From the NCBI GenBank assembly GCA_900549485.1, contig UROG01000001.1:80630-144629 (forward strand): a DNA stretch of 64,000 nucleotides. The letters run 5' to 3'. The DNA comes from an uncultured Eubacteriales bacterium (GTDB lineage: Bacteria > Bacillota > Clostridia > Oscillospirales > Oscillospiraceae). Under the pieces are notes generated by a model, which did not search any database, was not told the DNA's origin, and worked only from the letters and a program-made list of their open reading frames with translations. Position 1 is the first letter of the stretch. Each line of letters begins with the position of its first letter. Made by a program: the position numbers and the translations under genes. Below are positions 57,907 through 64,000 of the stretch, piece by piece.

Positions 57907-57941
57907 CTTGTCAAAGAACCTCTGCGAGGTTCTTTGACAAG
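57907..57941 (+). terminator. perfect 16-pair hairpin after HAD gene
   Basis: CTTGTCAAAGAACCTC (57907-57922) and its exact complement (57926-57941) flank TGC. It shares the TTCTTTGACAAG core with hairpins near 2740 and 18215. Confidence 0.7.
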
Positions 57942-57942
57942 C

Positions 57943-57971
57943 AAAAACCGCGGGATTACCCCGCGGTTTTT
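57943..57971. terminator. bidirectional terminator between HAD gene and lplA
   Basis: AAAAACCGCGG (57943-57953) and CCGCGGTTTTT (57961-57971) serve both converging genes. Confidence 0.85.
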
Positions 57972-57975
57972 GCTT

Positions 57976-58968
57976 TCATTCCGAGCTAAAGATCACGTCC
58001 GCGATATTTTCTGCGGTGATCGCGCCGAACATGGATTCCGTATCCACCGCCGAGAGCGCCGAAAGAACATCCTCACGGCTGAATTTCACGCCGGACAGCG
58101 CACGCACGGCGCCGGCACAGTCGGTAACGGCCATATAGTCGCCGGAGAAAGCGGCTTCTTTTATTATGCCGCCCTCCACAAACAGACGCACTTCAATGCT
58201 GCCGCCCGGGAATCTTGCCTTGTTTTTGAAGGTGTATTTCGGACTTCTGCCGTAGGTCCATTCCCAGCTTCTGTATTTCTCATCCGCGTTGTTCCTGATT
58301 TTCTCAAGCTCATCCTCACGCAGTGTACGGACAACTGCGCCCTCCAGACTGAGCTGATGCCTGATCGCCTCGCGGAACTGCTCAAAGCTCATATCGTCGG
58401 GAAGAAATTCACTTATATTGCCGACGCGGCTTTTTACCGATTTTGAGCTTTTGGACTCAAATTTGGAGGGGTCGGCGTTCAGCGCCCCCGCGATCATATC
58501 CGCGTCGGAGCGGAACAGCAGCGTACCGTGGTGCAGTATTCTGCCCTTATAGATCCGCTGCGCCACGCCGGAAACCTTCTTACCTTCGACAATGATGTCG
58601 TTCCTGCCGCCGACTGCGGCGCTGAGACCGAGACTTTCAAGCGCACGGCAGACGGGGCGCGAAAACTGTTCAATGCTCAGTGAGGCTTTGTCGCCGGTGT
58701 CGGTGATAAAGGAATAGTTGAGGTTGCCGAGATCGTGATAAACCGCACCTCCGCCGGTCATGCGGCGCACAACGGTGATATTATGCGCCCTGACAAAATC
58801 GGCGTTTATTTCCTCGGCGGTATTCTGGTTCATGCCGATTACGACAGTGTTTGCATTCTGCCACAGCATCAGCCATTTTCCGTCGGTTTTGTTTTCGAGC
58901 AGGTACTGCTCAAACGCCAGATTGTAGCATGGGTCGAGACTGCCGGTCTCTATGTAATTTACAGGCAT
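57976..58968 (-). CDS. lplA: lipoate--protein ligase
   Basis: The 330-residue enzyme attaches free lipoate, via lipoyl-AMP, to lipoyl domains. It has the N-terminal DPCYNLAFEQYLL block, the signature VVRRMTGGGAVYHDLGNLNYSF, the catalytic lysine region ISGVAQRIYKGRILHHGTLLF-like segment, and a C-terminal accessory domain (about 245-330). Lipoylated targets are not encoded in this window. Confidence 0.94.
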   Translation of the reverse strand: MPVNYIETGSLDPCYNLAFEQYLLENKTDGKWLMLWQNANTVVIGMNQNTAEEINADFVRAHNITVVRRMTGGGAVYHDLGNLNYSFITDTGDKASLSIEQFSRPVCRALESLGLSAAVGGRNDIIVEGKKVSGVAQRIYKGRILHHGTLLFRSDADMIAGALNADPSKFESKSSKSVKSRVGNISEFLPDDMSFEQFREAIRHQLSLEGAVVRTLREDELEKIRNNADEKYRSWEWTYGRSPKYTFKNKARFPGGSIEVRLFVEGGIIKEAAFSGDYMAVTDCAGAVRALSGVKFSREDVLSALSAVDTESMFGAITAENIADVIFSSE

Positions 58969-59015
58969 TGTTTCGTTACCTCATTTATCGTGATATTTAA
59001 TTATAACATAAACCG

Positions 59016-59891
59016 TCAAGTGAGCGTAGGGTTCTCGTGTATCATGATGTGCTTTATATCAGGGTATTCCTTCTCGACAGCGTCATGTACTCTTTCGGCG
59101 ATCTCGTGCGCCTCCGCAAGGCTTAGCTCACCGTTGACGGAGATCTCCGCGTCTATGTATATCTTATCGCCGAATTTTCTGGTGTGGAGCATATCAAGAC
59201 TGTCTACACCGGGCTGCTTTGCGATAAATTCCGACAGCATCCCCTCGTAGCGTGAGCCGCACGAGGTGTCAAGCATTTTGTCTATCGCGTCCCTGAGAAT
59301 GTCATATGCCACTTTCAGTATGCACAGGCAGATCACTATGCACGCAACGGAGTCGAGTACAGGATAGCCAAGCATGGCCCCGCCGATACCCGCCAGAGAA
59401 CCGACGGATGACAGCGCGTCGGAGCGGTGGTGCCACGCATCGGCGATAAACGCGGAGGAGTTGAGCTTTTTTGCGTAATGCATCGTGTAGTGGAACATGG
59501 CTTCCTTGACGACGATGGAAACGACAGCGGCGATAAGCGCAATGAGCGATGGGGCGGCAAGCGTATCATAGCTGCCGGAAAGCACGGTCTTGACGCCGCC
59601 GACGCCTATGCCTATGCCGGTTCCGGCAAGTATAAGTCCAAGTGCGAGCGAGGCGAGACATTCAAACCTGTCGTGTCCGTAGGGATGTGCGCTGTCAGGC
59701 GCTTTCCGTGAAATGCGCACGCCGATAAACGCCACAAAGGTTGCGAAAACATCGGAAAGGGAATGTATCGCGTCGGATACCATGGCGCTTGACTTACCGG
59801 CTATACCGGCATACAGCTTGAACGCCACAAGCACGATATTCCCGATTATTCCGGTCAATGAAAGCTGTTTGATAATTTTACGTTCGTCCAT
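59016..59891 (-). CDS. cation diffusion facilitator, likely Ni/Co exporter
   Basis: The 291-residue CDF protein has six helices, the metal-site patterns DAIHSLSD (TM2) and DAWHHRSD (TM5), the conserved HPYGHDRFE cytosolic motif and a C-terminal metal-binding domain (about 205-291). GGGAGG precedes the ATG. A NiCo riboswitch in its leader indicates export of nickel or cobalt rather than zinc. Confidence 0.93.
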   Translation of the reverse strand: MDERKIIKQLSLTGIIGNIVLVAFKLYAGIAGKSSAMVSDAIHSLSDVFATFVAFIGVRISRKAPDSAHPYGHDRFECLASLALGLILAGTGIGIGVGGVKTVLSGSYDTLAAPSLIALIAAVVSIVVKEAMFHYTMHYAKKLNSSAFIADAWHHRSDALSSVGSLAGIGGAMLGYPVLDSVACIVICLCILKVAYDILRDAIDKMLDTSCGSRYEGMLSEFIAKQPGVDSLDMLHTRKFGDKIYIDAEISVNGELSLAEAHEIAERVHDAVEKEYPDIKHIMIHENPTLT

Positions 59892-59952
59892 AGAGCCCTC
59901 CCAAAATACTTGTTACTCATCACACATTTCCCGCATGAGGGTATAAAAATAC

Positions 59953-60066
59953 ACCGCTCCACGGAACATACTACTGTCCCACAGAGGGTGCAAACCCACT
60001 CTGCTGCTACACTTCGGTAACCCAGCCCCACGGTCGAAAGACCATCGCCTGCTCAGTTTGTACTGT
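59953..60066 (-). promoter_or_regulatory. NiCo riboswitch
   Basis: On the minus strand the leader runs ACAGTACAAACTGAGCAGG, then CCGTGGGGCTGGGTTACC, AGTGTAGCAGCAG, GGGTTTGCACCC and GTTCCGTGGAGC. These conserved blocks in this order are those of the NiCo (czcD) riboswitch, known to bind Co2+ or Ni2+ and switch on CDF exporters. Confidence 0.85.
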
Positions 60067-60163
60067 AATGCATTTCAATTTAGTTGGAATGTACCATTGA
60101 TCGACAAGGACACACAAACTTATTCCTGCCAATCAATAGTGATGCAGTGCAAAGAGTGTACAT

Positions 60164-60192
60164 ATAGTAATATATTATTCCGGTTTTGTCAA
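60164..60192 (-). promoter_or_regulatory. promoter of NiCo riboswitch and CDF gene
   Basis: On the minus strand TTGACA (60187-60192) and TACTAT (60164-60169) are 17 bases apart, about 90 bases before the aptamer. The stretch between is AT-rich with nothing else recognised. Confidence 0.65.
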
Positions 60193-60289
60193 TATGCGTA
60201 CAGTCAAAAAAGACGTGCGGCATATACACAGCCATGAAAAGACAGAACAAAAAATCAGCCTGTTTGAGTTATAACAGGCTGATCCGTGT

Positions 60290-61366
60290 TCAATAAAAAT
60301 ATTCAATTGCGGCGCGGGCGGTTTCATAATCGGCGTCTGCCGCCTCAGCATATCCGGTGTGATTGTACATTTTGAAAACATCCTTGCCCTGCGGAGAATT
60401 TATTATGGAGATCAGGCTCTGCCGGATTATTTTAATAATATCCGGGGTATACAGTGCGCTGCTTTTCGAAACGGCAACGGCGTCGTTGTATATCTCATCC
60501 GTGACGCCTATGACCTTGATGTCATGCCATATGCTGCTTTCCTGCCCCATTCCGCATCTTCCGTCTGCCGTTTTGCTGCTTTCAGGGAGAGTCCAACATT
60601 CTGCATAGTCGGAACGCAGGTCGGCATACCCTACAAAAATATCAACCTCGTTGTTGGCAGCGGCGGAAAGGGCATCCGTATAGCCGGTGCTGAAGGGCGT
60701 GACATCGGAAAGATCGGCCAGCTGTTTGCCGTAATTCTTCATTAGCCAGAGATTGGGGTAAATATACCCGGCGGAGGATGAGACCTTCTGGGTTGCCCAA
60801 CGCGCCGCGTCAAGCTCCTCCCATGTAAGCGATTCGCCCCTGCCTGTTTTTTCAGCCAACATCCGCCCATATTCACTCGGACCGGCATATATAAGTGCGC
60901 GGTAATATTTCACGGTATCAGCGGTTTTGACGGGAATGTTTTTTTCGTCGTTCCAAGCGGAAGGGTCGGTGCTGTCAACGGAGAGTCCGGTGCGGGTGGC
61001 CGTCAGGATCACTTCGCAATCTTCGGAATACAGGGCGTAAGTCCCGCCGGGCAGCCAGCCGATGTCAACATCGCCTGCGACCATTGCCTCGCCGATCGCG
61101 TCGTAGCTTTCGCCTACCTGAACGGAGACGGCATCAGCGTCAACCCCGTGCTTTGCAAGCTCGCTCCTGAAAAGCTCAGGCAGCTTTTCTGTGGCCGCGA
61201 TGATCGTTTCATGATCAGACGAGGGGACAAAGCCGAGAGTGATGGCGTCAAAATGAGCGCGGTCTTTCAGAACAAGCGCGCCCTCGGCTTTGCTGCCGCC
61301 GTTTGTGCAGGCGCAAAGAGACAGTAAAATGGTCAAACCGACAATCAATGATAACCGCCTTCTCAT
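60290..61366 (-). CDS. PhnD-like substrate-binding lipoprotein, orphan
   Basis: The 358-residue lipoprotein (lipobox LCAC, near Cys20) has the PhnD-type pattern ITLGFVPSSDHETIIAATEKLPELFRSELAK, VGESYDAIGEAMVAGDVDIGWLPGGTYAL and SSSAGYIYPNLWLMKNYG, as in phosphate/phosphite/phosphonate importers. No permease or ATPase of that system lies nearby, so it must use transporter parts encoded elsewhere. GAGGGGGA precedes the ATG. Confidence 0.85.
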   Translation of the reverse strand: MRRRLSLIVGLTILLSLCACTNGGSKAEGALVLKDRAHFDAITLGFVPSSDHETIIAATEKLPELFRSELAKHGVDADAVSVQVGESYDAIGEAMVAGDVDIGWLPGGTYALYSEDCEVILTATRTGLSVDSTDPSAWNDEKNIPVKTADTVKYYRALIYAGPSEYGRMLAEKTGRGESLTWEELDAARWATQKVSSSAGYIYPNLWLMKNYGKQLADLSDVTPFSTGYTDALSAAANNEVDIFVGYADLRSDYAECWTLPESSKTADGRCGMGQESSIWHDIKVIGVTDEIYNDAVAVSKSSALYTPDIIKIIRQSLISIINSPQGKDVFKMYNHTGYAEAADADYETARAAIEYFY

Positions 61367-61398
61367 AGTTCCCCCTCAAAAATGCAATTATTTTTTCT

Positions 61399-61427
61399 AT
61401 TATATCACGCGCAAAATTTTGCTTCAA
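61399..61427 (-). promoter_or_regulatory. promoter of the PhnD-like gene
   Basis: On the minus strand TTGAAG (61422-61427) and TATAAT (61399-61404) are 17 bases apart, just upstream of the start. Confidence 0.7.
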
Positions 61428-61581
61428 CTTTTTTGTGAAGCACGGCTTCCGCTGAGACGGCAGGAATGAGCGCCGCCGAACGTAAATTGTGCTTTTTTCA
61501 CAAAAAGCACATACGAGATTTATGGAAAATAGCGAGTAATTCTAAAATACCGAAAATATGCATTGAGAGCGAACGAAAGCA

Positions 61582-61610
61582 TTGACAAACGGACGCTTAT
61601 ATATTAAAAT
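61582..61610 (+). promoter_or_regulatory. promoter of the glycine riboswitch
   Basis: TTGACA (61582-61587), 17 bases, TAAAAT (61605-61610). Confidence 0.75.
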
Positions 61611-61654
61611 GCCATACAACAAAACGCAGTATATGAGTTTTGTCAGAAATCCGT

Positions 61655-61932
61655 ATTTTGGGTATCGGCCGGAGATGCGGTCCGGTGCCGGAGAAAGGAA
61701 GGGAAGATACAGAAAAGTCGCAATTTAATACCATTGAAGTGTTCAGAATCCAGCCGGGAGACTGAATACGGAGGAACTCTGGAGAATCTCTTAAATGAGT
61801 GCCGAAGGTGCAAGTCGTATCTTGGAGATATGGCGAAACTCTCAGGCAAAAGGACAGAGCGGGAAAAGCAGGCGATACCTGTATATCCTATCCGGAGTTG
61901 CTGAGAAAAAGACGGCAACTTTTTATTTTTTT
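61655..61932 (+). promoter_or_regulatory. glycine riboswitch with terminator
   Basis: The aptamer at about 61778-61860 shows the gcvT-type core: CTCTGGAGAATCTC, GTGCCGAAGGTGCAAGT and CTCTCAGGCAAAAGGACAGAG. The upstream stretch (about 61655-61777, with CCGGTGCCGGAGAAAGGAAGG and CCGGGAGACTG) probably holds a divergent first aptamer. A terminator follows: AGTTGC (61896-61901) with GCAACT (61915-61920) and a long T run. Glycine binding would relieve termination. Confidence 0.9.
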
Positions 61933-61953
61933 AAAATTACGGAGGAAATCATA

Positions 61954-63336
61954 ATGGATCAATTATACAGCGTTGTGTGCAAGATCAACGGGATGCTTTC
62001 CGACTATGTTCTTGTTATTCTGCTGATAGGCTGCGGGCTTTGGTTTTCGATAAAGACAAGGTTTGTTCAGGTGCGCTGCTTCGGTGAAGCATGGCATGCG
62101 GTTTTCGGCAACATCAAGCTCAAGGGCGAGATGAACAAATCCGGACTCAGCTCCTTTCAGGCGCTGACCGCCGCCATCGCCGCGCAGGTCGGTACCGGTA
62201 ATATAATCGGTGCTTCTGGCGCTATCCTCACGGGCGGCCCCGGCGCGATATTCTGGATGTGGCTCATCGCTTTCCTCGGCATGGCAACAATATACTCCGA
62301 GGCGGTTCTGGCACAGGAGACCCGCGTAGTTGACAAGGACGGCAACGTACACGGCGGCCCTGTTTACTACATAAACAGGGCTTTCCCCAACCGTTTCGGC
62401 AAGTTCCTTGCGGGCTTCTTTGCAATTGCCATTATCCTTGCCCTTGGCTTTACCGGCTGCATGGTTCAGTCAAATTCCATCGGCTCTGCGTTCAATAATG
62501 CCACCGGCGTTCCCACGTGGGTTGTCGGTATTATCGTAACCGTGATCGCGGGTATCATTTTCCTCGGCGGCGTGCAGCGCCTTGCATCGGTCACGGAAAA
62601 GCTTGTACCTCTTATGGCGGTTCTTTACATTGCCGGCGGTCTTGTCCTGCTTGCGGTCAATATCAAAAACCTCCCCTCTGCGCTCGGCATGATCTTCAAG
62701 TACGCTTTTGAGCCGCAGGCTATCATCGGCGGCGGTTTCGGCGCGGCGTTGAAAATAGCCGTCAGTCAGGGCGCAAAGCGCGGGCTTTTCTCCAATGAGG
62801 CCGGTATGGGCTCCACTCCTCACGCACATGCGCAGGCCAACGTTGCAAAGCCACACGATCAGGGCGTGGTTGCAATGATGGGGCTTTTCATAGATACCTT
62901 TGTCGTCCTCACCATGACGGCGCTCGTGGTTATTACCTGTCTTTATGCCGGCGACGCTCCGCTTATCACGATTGCGGGCGCGGGCGATCTGAACAAGACA
63001 AATATGGTTCAGACGGCGTTTTCCATGGCGTTCGGCAAGGGCTTCGGCGGAATCTTTGTCGCGGTATGCCTTGCGTTCTTTGCCTTCTCCACCGTTCTGA
63101 GCTGGAACTTCTTCGGTAAGATCAACGCCTCATACCTCTTCCACGGCAAGAAAGCACCCGTCGTGATCTATACGATCATTTCACTTGCGTTTATATTCCT
63201 CGGCTCTCTCATGTCCAACGACCTTGTGTGGGAGCTGTCGGATATGTTCAACCAGCTGATGGTTCTGCCCAACGTCATAGGTCTTGTGGCGCTGACGGGA
63301 TTGGTAGTCGCGGCATCCAAGAGTAATAAAAAGTGA
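61954..63336 (+). CDS. AGCS sodium:alanine/glycine symporter
   Basis: The 460-residue transporter starts at the ATG behind GGAGG. Family blocks include SSFQALTAAIAAQVGTGNI, the GPGAIFWMWLIAF stretch and KRGLFSNEAGMGSTPHAHA, spread over about eleven helices. A glycine riboswitch in the leader suggests glycine (and probably alanine) uptake driven by the sodium gradient that the decarboxylase at 22-26 kb could supply. Confidence 0.95.
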   Translation: MDQLYSVVCKINGMLSDYVLVILLIGCGLWFSIKTRFVQVRCFGEAWHAVFGNIKLKGEMNKSGLSSFQALTAAIAAQVGTGNIIGASGAILTGGPGAIFWMWLIAFLGMATIYSEAVLAQETRVVDKDGNVHGGPVYYINRAFPNRFGKFLAGFFAIAIILALGFTGCMVQSNSIGSAFNNATGVPTWVVGIIVTVIAGIIFLGGVQRLASVTEKLVPLMAVLYIAGGLVLLAVNIKNLPSALGMIFKYAFEPQAIIGGGFGAALKIAVSQGAKRGLFSNEAGMGSTPHAHAQANVAKPHDQGVVAMMGLFIDTFVVLTMTALVVITCLYAGDAPLITIAGAGDLNKTNMVQTAFSMAFGKGFGGIFVAVCLAFFAFSTVLSWNFFGKINASYLFHGKKAPVVIYTIISLAFIFLGSLMSNDLVWELSDMFNQLMVLPNVIGLVALTGLVVAASKSNKK

Positions 63337-63383
63337 CTTCCGGATAAAACTATAAACCGGATAAAAGCTATAAAATAAAATCG

Positions 63384-63421
63384 GGTCAGGCGTCCGAGCT
63401 GAAGGAGCCTGACCTAATTTT
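63384..63421. terminator. terminator between symporter and LRR gene
   Basis: GGTCAGGC (63384-63391) and GCCTGACC (63407-63414) with a T-rich tail; it can serve both converging genes. Confidence 0.8.
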
Positions 63422-63438
63422 TGATTTGACCCATTATA

Positions 63439-64000
63439 TCATGTCTCCGGCATTGCGGAGTTGTAGTGTATCTTTGCGTTTGTCAGATAGTTGTTGCTCC
63501 AATAATCGATTTTTATTTTACTCCAATCGCTCTCACTGCCGCCGTAATATACATCGGAGAGATTGTAGCAGACCTCAAATGCGAGATTGTTAATACTTGT
63601 CACGCTGTCGGGTATCATTATTTTCGTAAGTGCTGAGCAGCCGGAAAATGTGTAGCCGTTAATACTTGTCACGTTGGCGGGTATCGTTATTTCAGTAAGC
63701 GATGAGCAGTTTTGAAACGCGGCGTAAGCAATACTTGTCACACTGTTGGGTATGGTTATTTTTGAAAGCGCTGAGCAACCGTAAAACGTGCTGTCAGCAA
63801 TGCTTGTCACGCTGTCGGGTATTGTTATTTCCGTAAGCGCTTTGCAGCCGTAAAACGCGAATTTGCCAATGTTCGTTACAGAGTTAGAAAGCGTTATCTC
63901 CGTAAGGGATGAGCAGCCGTAAAATGCCCGGTTGCCTATATGTGAGATCCCGTCAGATATTATTACGCTGTTTATCGCGTCTGCGTGTCCATACCAGCCT
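63439..64000 (-). CDS. BspA-like leucine-rich-repeat surface protein (3' part)
   Basis: The frame stays open to the window edge, so the 5' part is missing. About 187 residues are visible with at least five LRR_5 repeats of about 23 residues (pattern SVTSIxxxAFxxCSSLTEITIP). The C-terminal YYGGSESDWSKIKI / AKIHYNS block is typical of the ends of BspA-type proteins. These are secreted adhesins in gut bacteria. The repeats vary little, which suggests recent duplication. Confidence 0.9.
   Translation of the reverse strand, partial: GWYGHADAINSVIISDGISHIGNRAFYGCSSLTEITLSNSVTNIGKFAFYGCKALTEITIPDSVTSIADSTFYGCSALSKITIPNSVTSIAYAAFQNCSSLTEITIPANVTSINGYTFSGCSALTKIMIPDSVTSINNLAFEVCYNLSDVYYGGSESDWSKIKIDYWSNNYLTNAKIHYNSAMPET

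Noticed and set aside
63439..64000. CRISPR-like periodicity
   Set aside because: The regular spacing of about 69 bases is the 23-residue LRR repeat of a coding sequence, with no spacers.

Overview
The window looks like chromosome of a gut-type Clostridia bacterium, most likely Oscillospiraceae/Ruminococcaceae. The evidence is moderately GC-rich DNA with sigma-A type TTGACA/TATAAT promoters, an IreB protein, T-box, glycine and NiCo riboswitches, a biotin/sodium decarboxylase operon, class II GalT, lipoproteins with Gram-positive signals, and a BspA-type leucine-rich-repeat protein. No rRNA, CRISPR array or intact insertion sequence was seen. The placement is inferred from gene content, not from a database search.

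Layout. 1-1.45 kb: the edge of a transferred island, with an AT-richer NotI-like restriction endonuclease beside a frameshifted serine recombinase remnant. 1.6-9.2 kb: housekeeping genes ychF, ireB, pheST with a T-box leader, a lipoprotein and alr. 9.3-10.1 kb: another mobile-element scar, with a ribbon-helix-helix gene divergent from a small acidic ORF, then a strongly promoted, highly structured RNA of about 200 nt. 10.2-18.2 kb: a LysR regulator divergent from a DUF1275 gene and an F-type ATP synthase operon (a, c, b, alpha, gamma, beta, epsilon). This operon has no separate delta gene; the C-terminal domain of delta is fused to the front of alpha. 18.3-22 kb: galK/galT and a thioredoxin-reductase-like flavoprotein. 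22.3-25.7 kb: a four-gene Na+-pumping decarboxylase (carboxyltransferase, gamma, biotin carrier, beta). 25.8-31.3 kb: csaA and a ferric-type ABC importer. 31.3-34.2 kb: a convergent hybrid histidine kinase with two solute-binding sensor domains. 34.2-34.6 kb: tRNA-Arg(CCG) with a long structured trailer. 34.8-38.9 kb: an Fe-S aldo/keto reductase, apbE and recG. 39-43.4 kb: a lipoprotein resembling a free subtilase propeptide, then a large secreted subtilase. 43.6-44.1 kb: a decayed alpha/beta hydrolase.

44.2-46.7 kb: a FecCD/FecE transporter pair and a methyltransferase. 46.8-51.3 kb: a six-gene zinc-uptake operon behind a likely Zur box, whose binding protein has a ZinT domain nested inside ZnuA. 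51.4-52.9 kb: a Nif11-like small protein and a membrane acyltransferase. 53-57.2 kb: a second ferric-type ABC importer. 57.3-61.4 kb: a HAD phosphatase, lplA, a cation-efflux gene under a NiCo riboswitch, and an orphan PhnD-like lipoprotein. 61.6-63.3 kb: an AGCS amino-acid:Na+ symporter under a glycine riboswitch. 63.4 kb to the end: the 3' part of a BspA-like LRR protein.

Metal handling (zinc import, Ni/Co export, two ferric-type importers, a FecCD pair) and Na+-coupled energetics (decarboxylase, symporter, ATP synthase) recur. The points most worth checking are the delta-alpha fusion, the structured RNA, the nested ZnuA/ZinT protein, the free propeptide beside the subtilase, and the duplicated tRNA-binding fold in PheT.
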